NCBI GenBank assembly: GCA_900314845.1
Contig: OMWV01000049.1
Coordinates: 1 to 45,782, forward strand
Source: an uncultured Eubacteriales bacterium
GTDB lineage: Bacteria; Bacillota; Clostridia; Lachnospirales; Lachnospiraceae
DNA length: 45,782 nucleotides
Direction: 5' to 3'
The position numbers and the translations under genes were made by a program. Of the stretch, positions 26,371 through 34,705 are shown in pieces. The notes beneath the pieces were generated by a model. It had not been told where the DNA came from, did no database searches, and saw nothing but the letters and a program-made list of their open reading frames with translations. Position 1 is the first letter of the stretch; each line of letters starts with the position of its first letter.

Positions 26371-26937
26371 TCAGAGAGCGAGAAGGACTCCCGCCACGCC
26401 TGCTGCCAGGATGTAGAGGATCGGGTGCTTTTTCGTCAGCTTGTAGACAACCGCTATGGCGATGCCCAGGACGATGGCGACCGGATTGAAAATGCTGGCC
26501 AGGCCTGCGCCTTTTCCGATCATATCCGTGTGCAGGAAAGCGATCCTTGCCACCTGGAGGCCTGCCACGAAGATCAGGCCCGCGGAAGCGGCGCGAAGGC
26601 CGTACATGGCATACTGGACATACTTGTTCTCTTTAAACTTGGCAAGGATCTTGCCTATGATATAGATGATGACGATGGCCGGCGAGACCTCGCCGATGAC
26701 CGCTATGATGGCTCCCGGGATCCCCGCAATCGTGAAGCCTACGTATGTGGCCATGTTTATGCCCATGGGGCCGGGAGTGGACTCGGAGACCGCGACCATG
26801 TTCGCGACATCATTTACCGTAAACCATCCTGTCCTTGCCTGCATCTCGTAGAGGAAAGGAAGAGTTGCCAGCCCGCCGCCGATAGCGAAAAGGCCTGTCT
26901 TAAAAAATTCCCAGTAGAGTCTTAAAAATATCATCAC
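26371..26937 (-). CDS. Chromate transporter family, second half-size subunit
   Basis: A 188-residue membrane protein with one CHR domain: the opening FFKTGLFAIGGGLATLPFL near residues 11-29 and VAVSESTPGPMGINMATYVGF near 48-68 are diagnostic. Half-size CHR proteins work as pairs, and its partner overlaps its start (ATGA, 26934-26937). The family exports or exchanges anions such as chromate and sulfate; the physiological substrate in anaerobes is unproven. Confidence 0.9.
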   Translation of the reverse strand: MMIFLRLYWEFFKTGLFAIGGGLATLPFLYEMQARTGWFTVNDVANMVAVSESTPGPMGINMATYVGFTIAGIPGAIIAVIGEVSPAIVIIYIIGKILAKFKENKYVQYAMYGLRAASAGLIFVAGLQVARIAFLHTDMIGKGAGLASIFNPVAIVLGIAIAVVYKLTKKHPILYILAAGVAGVLLAL

Positions 26938-27530
26938 TTATCCTCCCCCTGCCCTTTGCCGGCGCCTTCGCCGGATGCGGACCCGTCTTTCCTGGTCTTC
27001 TCCATCAGACTCTTTATCACGACGCCGGCAACACCGGCTGCAATGACCCAGATGAAGGTCTGGACATTTGTGAAAAGGGACACAAGGATGATCGCTCCGA
27101 ATATGATATAGGTAGCCGCGTCTATGAGCGACTTCTTGGCAAGCTTTAAGACCGCGTCAAATACGAGCACGCAGACGCAGACTCTTATGCCGGCCAGCGC
27201 GTGCTGTACCCAAGGGATATCAGAAAAATTGTTGATAAATGCCGCTATGATGGATATGATGACAAGGGATGGGAAGACCATGCCCAGCGTCGCGACGACG
27301 CCGCCTAAGAATCCTTTTCTCTTGCTGCCGATGAATGTTGCCGTGTTTACCGCTATGATGCCCGGCGTACACTGTCCTATGGCATAATAGTCCATCAGCT
27401 CCTCCTCTGTTGCCCAGTGCTTTGTCTCAACTACGTCCCTCTGAAGTATGGGAAGCATAGCATAACCGCCGCCGAAGGTGAATCCGCCTATCCGGGCAAA
27501 CGTTATGAACAGATCCCAGTATTCCCTCAT
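26934..27530 (-). CDS. Chromate transporter family, first half-size subunit
   Basis: A 198-residue CHR-domain membrane protein from the ATG at 27530 (MREYWDLF), with AGAGAGGAGA upstream; 42 extra residues in the open frame are not used. The signature FARIGGFTFGGGYAMLPIL is near 10-28 and AIGQCTPGIIAVNTATFIG near 49-67. A charged C-terminal tail (KTRKDGSASGEGAGKGQGEDK) is unusual and may be cytoplasmic. It is divergent from the LysR gene, the usual arrangement for clostridial CHR pairs. Confidence 0.9.
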   Translation of the reverse strand: MREYWDLFITFARIGGFTFGGGYAMLPILQRDVVETKHWATEEELMDYYAIGQCTPGIIAVNTATFIGSKRKGFLGGVVATLGMVFPSLVIISIIAAFINNFSDIPWVQHALAGIRVCVCVLVFDAVLKLAKKSLIDAATYIIFGAIILVSLFTNVQTFIWVIAAGVAGVVIKSLMEKTRKDGSASGEGAGKGQGEDK

Positions 27531-27633
27531 CTGTACATTCTCTCCTCTCTCTGAAAATCTTCCCGCCGCTGCCGCCCCAATGTTTACAGGGGGCAAATGC
27601 CGGCAGGCGATTTTTTCCTCATCTGATGTTATT

Positions 27634-27662
27634 AGTTTAACATAGACTTTTCCCAATGTTAA
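27634..27662 (-). promoter_or_regulatory. Promoter of chromate transporter pair
   Basis: -35 TTAACA (27657-27662), 17-nt spacer, -10 TAAACT (27634-27639). The inverted repeat TTTAACAT-N12-ATGTTAAA (27636-27643, 27656-27663) spans both boxes, so a protein bound here would sit on the promoter. Confidence 0.7.
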
Positions 27663-27669
27663 ATATATA

Positions 27670-27686
27670 ATAAATATAATATTTAT
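27670..27686. promoter_or_regulatory. 17-bp palindrome, candidate LysR operator
   Basis: ATAAATAT-A-ATATTTAT is a perfect 8-1-8 palindrome in the 188-nt divergent gap between the transporter pair and the LysR gene. It lies just upstream of the transporter -35 box and 33 nt before the regulator start, the usual place for a LysR recognition site. Its AT-only content lowers confidence. Confidence 0.45.
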
Positions 27687-27719
27687 AGTTATTTTAAATA
27701 AATGAGGGGAGTGATCCGC

Positions 27720-28619
27720 GTGACATTAAAACAGCTGGAATACTTCGTCGCCGTGGCCGACAGCGGGAGCGTGTCCGGAGCCGCCCGGCACCTCCACATC
27801 TCGCAGCCCCCGCTCAGCATGCAGATCCGGGAGCTGGAGGAGGAGCTGGGCACAAGCCTGCTCGAGCGCACGACCCGGCACATGCGGCTGACAGACGCCG
27901 GCCACCTGCTCTACGACAAGGCCCGGGCCATCCTGGATCTCGTGGAGGAGACCAGGGGAGAGCTGGAATCTTCGGCGGAGAACATAGAGGGGAAACTGAT
28001 CATAGGCTACATCTCTTCCTGCGGAAACATCATGCTCACGCCCCAGTTTACGGAATTTTCAAAAACCTATCCAAAACTGGATTTTGAGCTGCTGGAAGGC
28101 CACACCTATGCCATGATAGATAAGCTGATGAAAAGGGAGATAGACCTGGCCTTCCTAAGAACGCCCTTCAACGAAGCGGGACTTGACTGCAGGTATTTCC
28201 CGGAAGAAAAAATGTGCGCGGTGGGAACCCGCAGCCTTCTGGGCGGAGGGGACGAGGAGCTCGGGCCCGTCAGCCTTCAGGAGCTCTCAAAGATGCCCCT
28301 TATCATATACCGCCGTTTCGAGAGCCTGATCCGGTCCACCTTCCGGGCCGGCTCCCTGCCCATCCACGTCAAGTGCCTCAACGATGACGCCCGCACCTCT
28401 CTTATGTGGGCCGCCGCGGGCACAGGAGTCTGCCTGGTGCCCTCCTCCATCGCCCCCATCATCTCCGGCCCGGATATCGTCACCCGGACCGTAGACTGCG
28501 GCGAATTCACGACCCACACCGTGATCGCCTGCCGCCAGGGCCAATATCTGTCTCCCGCAGCAAGGAAATTTCTCGCCGTCTTCGAAGAGATGACAAGCCC
28601 CAGGGGAGGAGACAGGTGA
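27720..28619 (+). CDS. LysR-family transcriptional regulator
   Basis: About 299 residues from the GTG at 27720, eight nt after GAGGGGAG. The N-terminal winged helix-turn-helix is LKQLEYFVAVADSGSVSGAARHLHISQPPLSMQIRELEEELG-like in full pattern (residues 3-44), followed by the linker helix and a two-lobe effector domain beginning LIIGYISSCGNI near 92. It is divergently placed to the chromate-transporter pair and probably controls it; the effector is unknown. The gene is GC-rich with a short 28-nt convergent gap to the next gene and no clear terminator. Confidence 0.92.
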   Translation: MTLKQLEYFVAVADSGSVSGAARHLHISQPPLSMQIRELEEELGTSLLERTTRHMRLTDAGHLLYDKARAILDLVEETRGELESSAENIEGKLIIGYISSCGNIMLTPQFTEFSKTYPKLDFELLEGHTYAMIDKLMKREIDLAFLRTPFNEAGLDCRYFPEEKMCAVGTRSLLGGGDEELGPVSLQELSKMPLIIYRRFESLIRSTFRAGSLPIHVKCLNDDARTSLMWAAAGTGVCLVPSSIAPIISGPDIVTRTVDCGEFTTHTVIACRQGQYLSPAARKFLAVFEEMTSPRGGDR

Positions 28620-28647
28620 TCCGACCGCAACAAACTTGATTCTTACC

Positions 28648-29214
28648 TTACACCCCGAAGATAGATCCCAGAGCGTCCAGCAGGCTGTCGCCTGTCTTCT
28701 CCGGCTTCTTGTCTTCTTTCTTCCCGCCGGCGGGAGCGGGGGCTTCCTGCTGCTGGACGGAGTCGCCGGAGCCGGCAAAAAGAGCCATGAGGACATTGAG
28801 ATCGGGGAGAGTCTCGGGGGCGCTGCCTATGAGGCGGATCAGGCCGTCTGTGCCGGCGCTGCTGCCCAGGAGCTGGGTTAAGATCCCAAGGGCACGGATG
28901 GAAGGGCCGGCGCTCGTCTCATCCCTGGCAATATATCCCATAAGAAGATCATAGCCGCCGGTCTGGGAGAGAAGGCGGGCCAGGCCCGGGATGCAGGTGG
29001 GAACGCCTAAAAGCCCGGTAAAGGCGACAACCTTTCTGCTGTCTGCGCTGATATTTTTGGCTCCGGATATGATCTTATCAAGATCCCCGGCCTCAAGACC
29101 ATCGCCTGCAGCATTTTTAATAACAGTTTCGGGATCCTTCTTCAGCTCGTTTTGAAGGGCAGAATCGCCCGCGAGCTTTGTCAGGACCTTCTGAATACCT
29201 TCCTGAAGTTCCAT
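28648..29214 (-). CDS. Hypothetical protein, helical, Pro/Lys-rich C-terminus
   Basis: A 188-residue protein starting at the ATG at 29214 behind GGAGGTATTTCC; the longer open frame upstream runs through a terminator. The first 55 residues (LQEGIQKVLTKLAGD ... LKKDPETVIKNAAG) resemble the small helical LKxDPxxxIKxxxG module found at the ends of many clostridial proteins and distantly Nif11-like leaders. A mostly hydrophobic Gly/Leu-rich middle follows, then a charged APAPAGGKKEDKKPEK linker and a short LLDALGSIFGV tail. Function unknown. A terminator separates it from the upstream gene. Confidence 0.6.
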   Translation of the reverse strand: MELQEGIQKVLTKLAGDSALQNELKKDPETVIKNAAGDGLEAGDLDKIISGAKNISADSRKVVAFTGLLGVPTCIPGLARLLSQTGGYDLLMGYIARDETSAGPSIRALGILTQLLGSSAGTDGLIRLIGSAPETLPDLNVLMALFAGSGDSVQQQEAPAPAGGKKEDKKPEKTGDSLLDALGSIFGV

Positions 29215-29245
29215 GGAAATACCTCCTTTTTTTGAGAAAAGAAAA

Positions 29246-29267
29246 GGGCTGCCCGGCAAGGCAGCCC
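29246..29267 (-). terminator. Terminator after hypothetical gene 29336-30010
   Basis: 8-bp stem GGGCTGCC / GGCAGCCC with a 6-nt loop and TTTTCTTTT on the minus strand. It ends the regulator-fabZ-hypothetical transcript before the next start codon. Confidence 0.8.
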
Positions 29268-29335
29268 CGAAGACGCTCGTCTGCAACAGCTTCCTGATGA
29301 GTGAGCCGCACGACCCGTGCGGTAAATATCTACCC

Positions 29336-30010
29336 TCAGCAAGGGCTGGTGAGCATCTTGCGGATACGGTCCTCCTCGCTCTCGAGGCTGACATATCCCT
29401 TCAGCTTTGCCTTATTATCCATTATATCATGGATAAGGTTGCTTCCGCTGTTTTTTCGATCCTCCACCAGCTTACAGTATAATTCAAATGTCTGCTCGTC
29501 TATCGTATACATTTCGGCCCGCCTGGCCGTGACAAACGATACTTCGCCAAACTTTCGCGCGTCCTCCTGATCCAGAGACGCTTCCCGTCTCCATGTGTTC
29601 GGACAGTGGATCTTGACATCCTGCGCCCACTCGTACTCGGTCTTCAGGACCTCCTCGACCTTCTGCATCCTCTCCTCAGAAAGCTGAGGAAGCTCAGACT
29701 TAAAAGTCTCATACTGGTCCGGATCCTGATCCGCAAGACCATAGATCTTGCGAAGTCTCATAACGGATGGCGTCTGCTCCAGCCACTTCTGATAGGATTC
29801 GAGCATCTGGGGCGTCCATGTCATCAGTCGGCCTGTCCGCTCTGTCTCATACTCATCCTTTGTCTGAGCATATCCTATCTGCTGGGTGTGAATATCAACA
29901 CGCTGCTTCTGTTCCCACTCAAGTCCGACCACAGTCTTGATAAGCTTCCGGGCAGCCTTGTCAGCCGCCTTCTTGTCCTTATCTTCTTTGTTTTTTCTTC
30001 CAAAGAACAT
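29336..30010 (-). CDS. Hypothetical protein, charged
   Basis: A 224-residue soluble, highly charged protein without signal peptide or membrane helix. It begins with a Lys-rich stretch (GRKNKEDKDKKAADKAARK) and contains regularly spaced Glu/Lys/Gln that suggest long helices (LEWEQKQRVDIHTQQIGYAQTK-type pattern, residues 30-60; LSEERMQKVEEVLKTEYEW near 111-129). I recognise no family. It follows the FabZ-like gene by 59 nt in the same direction. The gap contains the 16-bp palindrome CTGCACAAATGTGCAG at 30051-30066. Confidence 0.6.
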   Translation of the reverse strand: MFFGRKNKEDKDKKAADKAARKLIKTVVGLEWEQKQRVDIHTQQIGYAQTKDEYETERTGRLMTWTPQMLESYQKWLEQTPSVMRLRKIYGLADQDPDQYETFKSELPQLSEERMQKVEEVLKTEYEWAQDVKIHCPNTWRREASLDQEDARKFGEVSFVTARRAEMYTIDEQTFELYCKLVEDRKNSGSNLIHDIMDNKAKLKGYVSLESEEDRIRKMLTSPC

Positions 30011-30069
30011 ATGAACCCGCCATCCCTCTGGTCAGCAAGACCTGAAAATGCTGCACAAATGTGCAGAAG

Positions 30070-30492
30070 TTATTTGGGTATCAGGGTAATCTGTCCCGAC
30101 GCGGCCCTCCTGCCATCTACCTGAGCGCTTACCGAGAAATCTGTCATTCCTCCGCTCTCCCCCAGCTTTTGGGCTGTGAGATGCATATGGCTGCCGGGCG
30201 TAACCGGGCGCTGAAACCGCATCCTGCTTACACTCATGAATACGGGGATCTTCCCACGCATGTCCTCGGGCAGCAGCAGCAGGATATCCGCTGTCTGAGC
30301 CATGCTCTCTATAATATAAACCCCCGGCAGGACGGGCTGTCCGGGGAAATGTCCCCGGAAGATGTCCCACTCAGGGTCTATATACACATCAGCTTCCACC
30401 TTCCCCTCCCCGGTGACCACTGCGTGGTCAACCAGGAGAATGGGGTCTCTCTGTGGAATGATCTTCTCTATCTCACTTTTATTAAACTCCAT
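30070..30492 (-). CDS. FabZ-like 3-hydroxyacyl-ACP dehydratase
   Basis: A 140-residue hot-dog-fold protein from the ATG at 30492. It opens with IEKIIPQRDPILLVDHAV, and the active-site region is FRGHFPGQPVLPGVYIIESMAQTAD near residues 44-68, with catalytic His in GHFPG and Glu in IIESMAQ. FabZ removes water from 3-hydroxyacyl-ACP. Here it is not in a fatty acid operon: it follows the degenerate regulator gene by 37 nt and lies 2 kb from the ACP/LuxC/LuxE operon, so it may serve a specialised acyl-ACP rather than general lipid synthesis. That role is inferred from context only. Confidence 0.85.
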   Translation of the reverse strand: MEFNKSEIEKIIPQRDPILLVDHAVVTGEGKVEADVYIDPEWDIFRGHFPGQPVLPGVYIIESMAQTADILLLLPEDMRGKIPVFMSVSRMRFQRPVTPGSHMHLTAQKLGESGGMTDFSVSAQVDGRRAASGQITLIPK

Positions 30493-30529
30493 AACACACT
30501 CCGGCAAGAGAGCCCGCGGGCGCCGGCTC

Positions 30530-31999
30530 CTAGCCTCTGGCGCTGTCCATAAGGCCCATCTTCACATACTTCTGCCTCTTGCGCACGAATGTCGAGCTGT
30601 CCATGCCCAGACTCTTGGCCGCCTGGCGGGCATTGCCGTAGCGGTTGAAGGCCTTCACCATGTAAGCTGCCTCTATCTTGCTCAGCTCAGCTTTCATATC
30701 GATATGCTCGCAGTCCGGGATAGAAAGCTCCGGCTCATCCGAAGAGCCTGCTTCCATCCCAAGCTCATTTTCAATAAAGAGGTCCGACGTGCCGATCGTA
30801 TCTGTCAGGCTGACGACCGCCGCTCTGCGGATCTTTATCCGCATCTCCTCCGCGTTGCCCGGCCAGTCGTATTCCATCATGTTCTTTATGCACTCTTTGG
30901 AAAATGCTTTCTTGCTGTTGCTGTGGGCATTGACCTGATTGATGAAATACTGGGCCAGGGGGATGATATCATCCCGGCGCTCACGCAGCGGCTTCAGATG
31001 GATCTGAACGATCATGAGAGCCCTTATGAGGGAATCCTCTATATCCGACTGCTCCTGCAGCTCCTTGTAGGTAAAGTGACTGCCCACGATAAAACGGATG
31101 TTGAGCCTTGCCATCTTTCCGTCTCCCTGGACGCAGGCCCCATGCTGGATGAGGGCCAGAAAACGGCTGCGGACGGAAGAAGGCATATCATTTATCTCAT
31201 TGATATATACCGTGCCCCCGGCTGCGCTCTCTAAGATCCCCCTCTTGAACTCGTGACTGTCGGGGGTCACATAGCCGAAGAGATAATCAACCACCGTCTC
31301 CTCGGGAATCACCGTGAAATCTATCTTAAGGAAGGGAAACTTGCTTCTGCGGGAGCAGGTATGGATCCCCCTGGCAAAGAATTCTCTTCCCGTCCCGATC
31401 TCCCCGCTGATAAATACAGGGTCGTCGAGCAGGGCTGCCCTATGAGCCAGCCTGCGCGCTTCCTTGGAAGACCTGTCCTCCGCCACAAAGGTAGACGTCC
31501 CGCTTACTTCCTGGCGGAGCATGGCGATCTCATTCTGGTAGTACTGGTTCTGGTCCTGCAGACGCTCGAGCTCCCGGCGGATCGAATAGATCTCCGTAAC
31601 CTCGTTTACCACGGTAAGGACCATGATCAGGTGCTTGGCAGGGCCTTCGCCGGTATAGATAGGAGAGCTGGTGATGACTGCCCGTCTGCCTGTGCGGAAA
31701 CTCTGTTCCATGGTGACCCTGTTGCCGTCCCGCAGGACTGCCAGAGTACCGCTCTGGGATATGATGCCGTCCTCGACCATATCTTTCATATTCTTGCCGA
31801 GGATCTCTGACTTCTGCAGGCCGCTGATCAGTTCATAGCGATGGTTCACGTAGATGGTATTCGCCTCGCTGTCCGTAATATAGATACCATCGTTTGTGTA
31901 CTCAAAGAGTACCTCCGCCGACTCATAATCCAATGGATTAAAATTGTGAATGTTTACTATGTCTTCCATCTGTAGTACCAGCTTCCCAAGTTGTTGCAT
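30530..31999 (-). CDS. PAS / degenerate AAA+ / Fis-HTH regulator
   Basis: A protein of up to 489 residues built like a sigma-54 enhancer-binding protein: PAS domain (about 30-140), coiled coil, AAA+ domain (about 165-395), Fis-type helix-turn-helix (about 440-480, NARQAAKSLGMDSSTFVRKRQ). The ATPase is broken in several places. Walker A reads GEIGTGRE with Arg205 for Lys. Walker B reads TVYINEIN with Asn for Asp. The GAFTGA loop that contacts sigma-54 is absent (YVTPDSHEFKRG follows LFG). The arginine-finger FREDLYYRL region is replaced. It probably binds DNA and an effector without activating sigma-54. The first ATG overlaps an operator-like palindrome; Met11 (31969) may be the true start. 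Downstream fabZ is likely co-transcribed. Confidence 0.88.
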   Translation of the reverse strand: MQQLGKLVLQMEDIVNIHNFNPLDYESAEVLFEYTNDGIYITDSEANTIYVNHRYELISGLQKSEILGKNMKDMVEDGIISQSGTLAVLRDGNRVTMEQSFRTGRRAVITSSPIYTGEGPAKHLIMVLTVVNEVTEIYSIRRELERLQDQNQYYQNEIAMLRQEVSGTSTFVAEDRSSKEARRLAHRAALLDDPVFISGEIGTGREFFARGIHTCSRRSKFPFLKIDFTVIPEETVVDYLFGYVTPDSHEFKRGILESAAGGTVYINEINDMPSSVRSRFLALIQHGACVQGDGKMARLNIRFIVGSHFTYKELQEQSDIEDSLIRALMIVQIHLKPLRERRDDIIPLAQYFINQVNAHSNSKKAFSKECIKNMMEYDWPGNAEEMRIKIRRAAVVSLTDTIGTSDLFIENELGMEAGSSDEPELSIPDCEHIDMKAELSKIEAAYMVKAFNRYGNARQAAKSLGMDSSTFVRKRQKYVKMGLMDSARG

Positions 32000-32008
32000 T
32001 ATTGCAAT
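31993..32008. promoter_or_regulatory. TTGCA-N4-TGCAA palindrome, regulator leader
   Basis: TTGCA-TTAT-TGCAA (14-bp core) placed about 5 to 20 nt downstream of the start point predicted from the regulator promoter, suggesting autorepression. The same word recurs at 39530-39545 and 44911-44926. Confidence 0.6.
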
Positions 32009-32019
32009 TTGTTTGCTTT

Positions 32020-32048
32020 ATTTTAGTAGTTCCTTGTTTTTTTGTAAA
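32020..32048 (-). promoter_or_regulatory. Promoter of the PAS/AAA+ regulator gene
   Basis: -35 TTTACA (32043-32048), 17-nt spacer, -10 TAAAAT (32020-32025). A sigma-A type promoter; no -24/-12 sigma-54 promoter is seen. It overlaps the divergent promoter for the gene at 32129. Confidence 0.7.
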
Positions 32049-32062
32049 TACCATACTAAAAT
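32034..32062 (+). promoter_or_regulatory. Divergent promoter for gene at 32129
   Basis: -35 TTGTTT (32034-32039), 17-nt spacer, -10 TAAAAT (32057-32062). It shares bases with the regulator promoter on the other strand, so the two promoters should compete for polymerase. Confidence 0.55.
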
Positions 32063-32128
32063 AGGTATATGAAAAATTTATAAACTTTTTATTAACTCCC
32101 AAGACCCGCATTTTATAAGGAGAAAACT

Positions 32129-32635
32129 ATGAGTCCTGATTTAAGATCCGCCCTGGCTGAGGCTGAGGCAGCAGATGAGATCATCCGCTCTTCCCAGTGC
32201 AGCCACGACAAGATAAACGACTATCGCAGTAAAAAACTTCAGCTTGTAAAGAGCCTTTTGCAGTTGCTGGAAGAGGGAGCCGATCCGGCCTCTGACAGGG
32301 AACTGATCCCTGCTCTCAAGACCGCCCTTAAGGCCTGCTGCCAGGCAGCGCAGACCAGAGTCAGCGATGTAAGCCTTGACGGCTGCCGGGTCACTGCCCC
32401 GGACATTGCCCCGAATCCCCTGAGGCAGTACTGCCTCTCCTCTTATGATACCCTGAAAAATATCATATCCGGCCTGGACCGCATGTTCATCCCTCCCTCT
32501 ATAGAGAGGAATGCCCCTGATGCCCGGGCTCTCGTCGATCTGCAGCGCGCTTATGACGGCGCGCGCCAGAAGGAAGAGAAGGACAAGGAGATCAACAACA
32601 AAAGCTTCAACCGCCTATTTGGAGGAAGGGGTTAA
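32129..32635 (+). CDS. Hypothetical helical protein
   Basis: A 168-residue soluble protein, mostly helical by composition (Ala/Glu/Leu/Lys), with seven Cys-containing positions but no recognisable metal motif. AAGGAGAAAACT precedes the ATG. The C-terminal part is charged (RQKEEKDKEINNKSFNRLFGGRG). I recognise no family. It is one of the few plus-strand genes and faces the RCC1 gene; the two coding regions overlap by 21 nt at their 3' ends. It is divergent from the regulator gene over overlapping promoters, which suggests shared control with the regulator. Confidence 0.65.
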   Translation: MSPDLRSALAEAEAADEIIRSSQCSHDKINDYRSKKLQLVKSLLQLLEEGADPASDRELIPALKTALKACCQAAQTRVSDVSLDGCRVTAPDIAPNPLRQYCLSSYDTLKNIISGLDRMFIPPSIERNAPDARALVDLQRAYDGARQKEEKDKEINNKSFNRLFGGRG

Positions 32636-34684
32636 TTCCTCGGAACCGGATATCTGATTCTCCAGCTCCTGGATCCGAGCCCACACGGCTTTTCTCTTGC
32701 GGAAGGCTAATCTGCCGAGGTTCCGGTAGATTTCCTTCTGCTCATTGATCTCTTCTATCAGTTTCCTGACAGCGGCGTCATCAAGGCCTTTGCCCTCTGC
32801 TCCGCCCTCCGGGAACAGGTTCCATTTTCTGGTCTTATTCTGCCCATGTCTGCTGTCGCCGACGCAGACCACTGTGCCGTCCTCGCAAAGCAGCACGGTC
32901 TGGTTGCTTCCCGCCGCTGCCACGCAGTCTTTTATTCCTTTTACATTGCACTGGCCTTTGTCATTGAGACCGCAGGCAAGAACTGTGCCGTCGCTCTTTA
33001 TCCCTATCGTGTGGAGCATGCCGGCGGCAACGGAGACGATATCATGCCAGCCTTCCACATTGCACTGGCCCTCATCATTCTGGCCGCAGGCCACAACATC
33101 CCCGTTTGCCTTGAGGCCGACGGAATGTCCGCCTCCCGCGGCGATCATAACGATATCGCTCCAGCCGTCAACTGAGCATCTTCCGGAATCCGTCGTCCCA
33201 CAGGCCATGACCGTGCCGTCCTTTTTCAGGCCCAGGGTGTGGAAGGCGCCTGCCGAGACAGAAACGATATCCTTCCAGCCCATGGTATTGCACTGCTTAT
33301 AGGCATTGTCCCCTATGGCATTTACATGGCCCGATTTCTGCAGAGCCACCGTATGCCTGGATGAGGCGCTGACCTGTATGACGTCATGCCAGAGGCCGAC
33401 GCTCAGGTTATTTCCCCTGTTATAGCCGGCTGTCACGGCAGAACCGCTCACGGAAAGACCGATGCTGGACAGGTTGGAGGCCGCTACGGCTACTATATTC
33501 TTCCACTTGCCCACTCTTGTCACTTTCGTGTCGTTGCCGGATCCATCCTGGCCGTCGCCCGCACAGAGCACGCTGCCGTCCGGCATAAGGCCGAGCGTAT
33601 GGGACTGCCCTGTCGCTATCAGGGTGCGAAGATCCAGGGTCTGCCTGGACAGAGCATATTCTCCGCCCTTCCAGTACTCAAGAGCTGCCATCCGCCTGTT
33701 TCCCTCTTCCAGGAACTTTTCCGCCTTTTCTATGTGAACCTGATTCTCCTGCTCCCGGGCCTTAAGCTTTTCGTCATGCTCCTTCTTGGCCTGAGGATTT
33801 TCATGGAAATATTTCTCCCTGGAGATCTGCTCGTTCCTGTACTCCCTGTCGGCTATACGCTGTCTCATCTGAGCGATCGCATTTTCAAAGCCGTTTATCT
33901 TCTTGAGCCTGAGCTTTATCTCCTTGTCGCTGAGATCCTTGTCGGGATGCCAGGAACGGCCAAGTCCCATGTTCATGTTCATATTCATGCCGACGGCATC
34001 AAAGGACCAGCCGCTGGAGTGAACAGCAAAATCATGCATGTGGATCATGTTCTCGTACCTGTGAACATTCTCCATGACTTCCTTGTCTCCGGAGAGAGCG
34101 ACGCACTCCTCTATGATCCCGATACAGTAGCTGGTAAGATCCATGGTAACAGACCACAGGTCATTGGAGGGCATGTCATCTTCCCCGTAGGCTTTAATGG
34201 CCTTGTACTTCCACAGATCGTATATCCTATTGGCCACGGGACCTGCCGCCGCCTCCGCGTACTGATCGGCCAGGTCGTTCTCGCCGCTGATCAGCCGCAG
34301 GCGCTTGATCTGATCTTCAACTGCCCTCAGCTGACGGACAAGCTCTGTCGCCTTCTCGTTGGCAGCCTTTGCCAGGTACTCATCATCCGGCTGGTTCATG
34401 CTTGCCTTTATCTCATCGGCTTCTTCCTTAAAAGACTCCTTGATCCCGGCTATAAAGCCCTTCTTCTCCCCGTCCTTTTTCTCCTTGGCGGGAAGTTCCC
34501 TGTGCACAAGGGGCTCCAGGTCCGGCAGGCTGGCCTCGAATTCGTCCACAGCCAGGGTAAGCTGACTGACGGCAGCTTCCTGCAGGGCCGGAAATGCTTC
34601 TTTTGCTATCTCCCGGCGCTTTACGGAGTCGCAGTCCCTCATCTGATCGATATAAGCTCTGGTCATGTCGCGTAAATTTTCCAT
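32615..34684 (-). CDS. RCC1-repeat (beta-propeller) protein
   Basis: A 689-residue protein from the ATG at 34684 (six nt after GGAG; an ATG 12 nt earlier is possible). Residues 1-340 are charged and helical with a coiled coil (EQENQVHIEKAEKFLEEGNRRM region). Residues about 355-640 hold about seven RCC1-type repeats of 40-45 residues with the pattern W-x-DIV-x-V-AAG-x-x-HT-x-GLK-x-DG-x-V-x-A-CG. A short Lys/Arg-rich helical tail ends it. There is no signal peptide. RCC1 propellers bind partner proteins; no enzymatic residues are evident. It is the last gene of the ACP/LuxC/LuxE operon, about 20 nt after the hydrolase, so it may act as a scaffold or regulator for that pathway. Confidence 0.85.
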   Translation of the reverse strand: MENLRDMTRAYIDQMRDCDSVKRREIAKEAFPALQEAAVSQLTLAVDEFEASLPDLEPLVHRELPAKEKKDGEKKGFIAGIKESFKEEADEIKASMNQPDDEYLAKAANEKATELVRQLRAVEDQIKRLRLISGENDLADQYAEAAAGPVANRIYDLWKYKAIKAYGEDDMPSNDLWSVTMDLTSYCIGIIEECVALSGDKEVMENVHRYENMIHMHDFAVHSSGWSFDAVGMNMNMNMGLGRSWHPDKDLSDKEIKLRLKKINGFENAIAQMRQRIADREYRNEQISREKYFHENPQAKKEHDEKLKAREQENQVHIEKAEKFLEEGNRRMAALEYWKGGEYALSRQTLDLRTLIATGQSHTLGLMPDGSVLCAGDGQDGSGNDTKVTRVGKWKNIVAVAASNLSSIGLSVSGSAVTAGYNRGNNLSVGLWHDVIQVSASSRHTVALQKSGHVNAIGDNAYKQCNTMGWKDIVSVSAGAFHTLGLKKDGTVMACGTTDSGRCSVDGWSDIVMIAAGGGHSVGLKANGDVVACGQNDEGQCNVEGWHDIVSVAAGMLHTIGIKSDGTVLACGLNDKGQCNVKGIKDCVAAAGSNQTVLLCEDGTVVCVGDSRHGQNKTRKWNLFPEGGAEGKGLDDAAVRKLIEEINEQKEIYRNLGRLAFRKRKAVWARIQELENQISGSEELTPSSK

Positions 34685-34705
34685 ATGATTCTCCATCCTG
34701 CCCGC

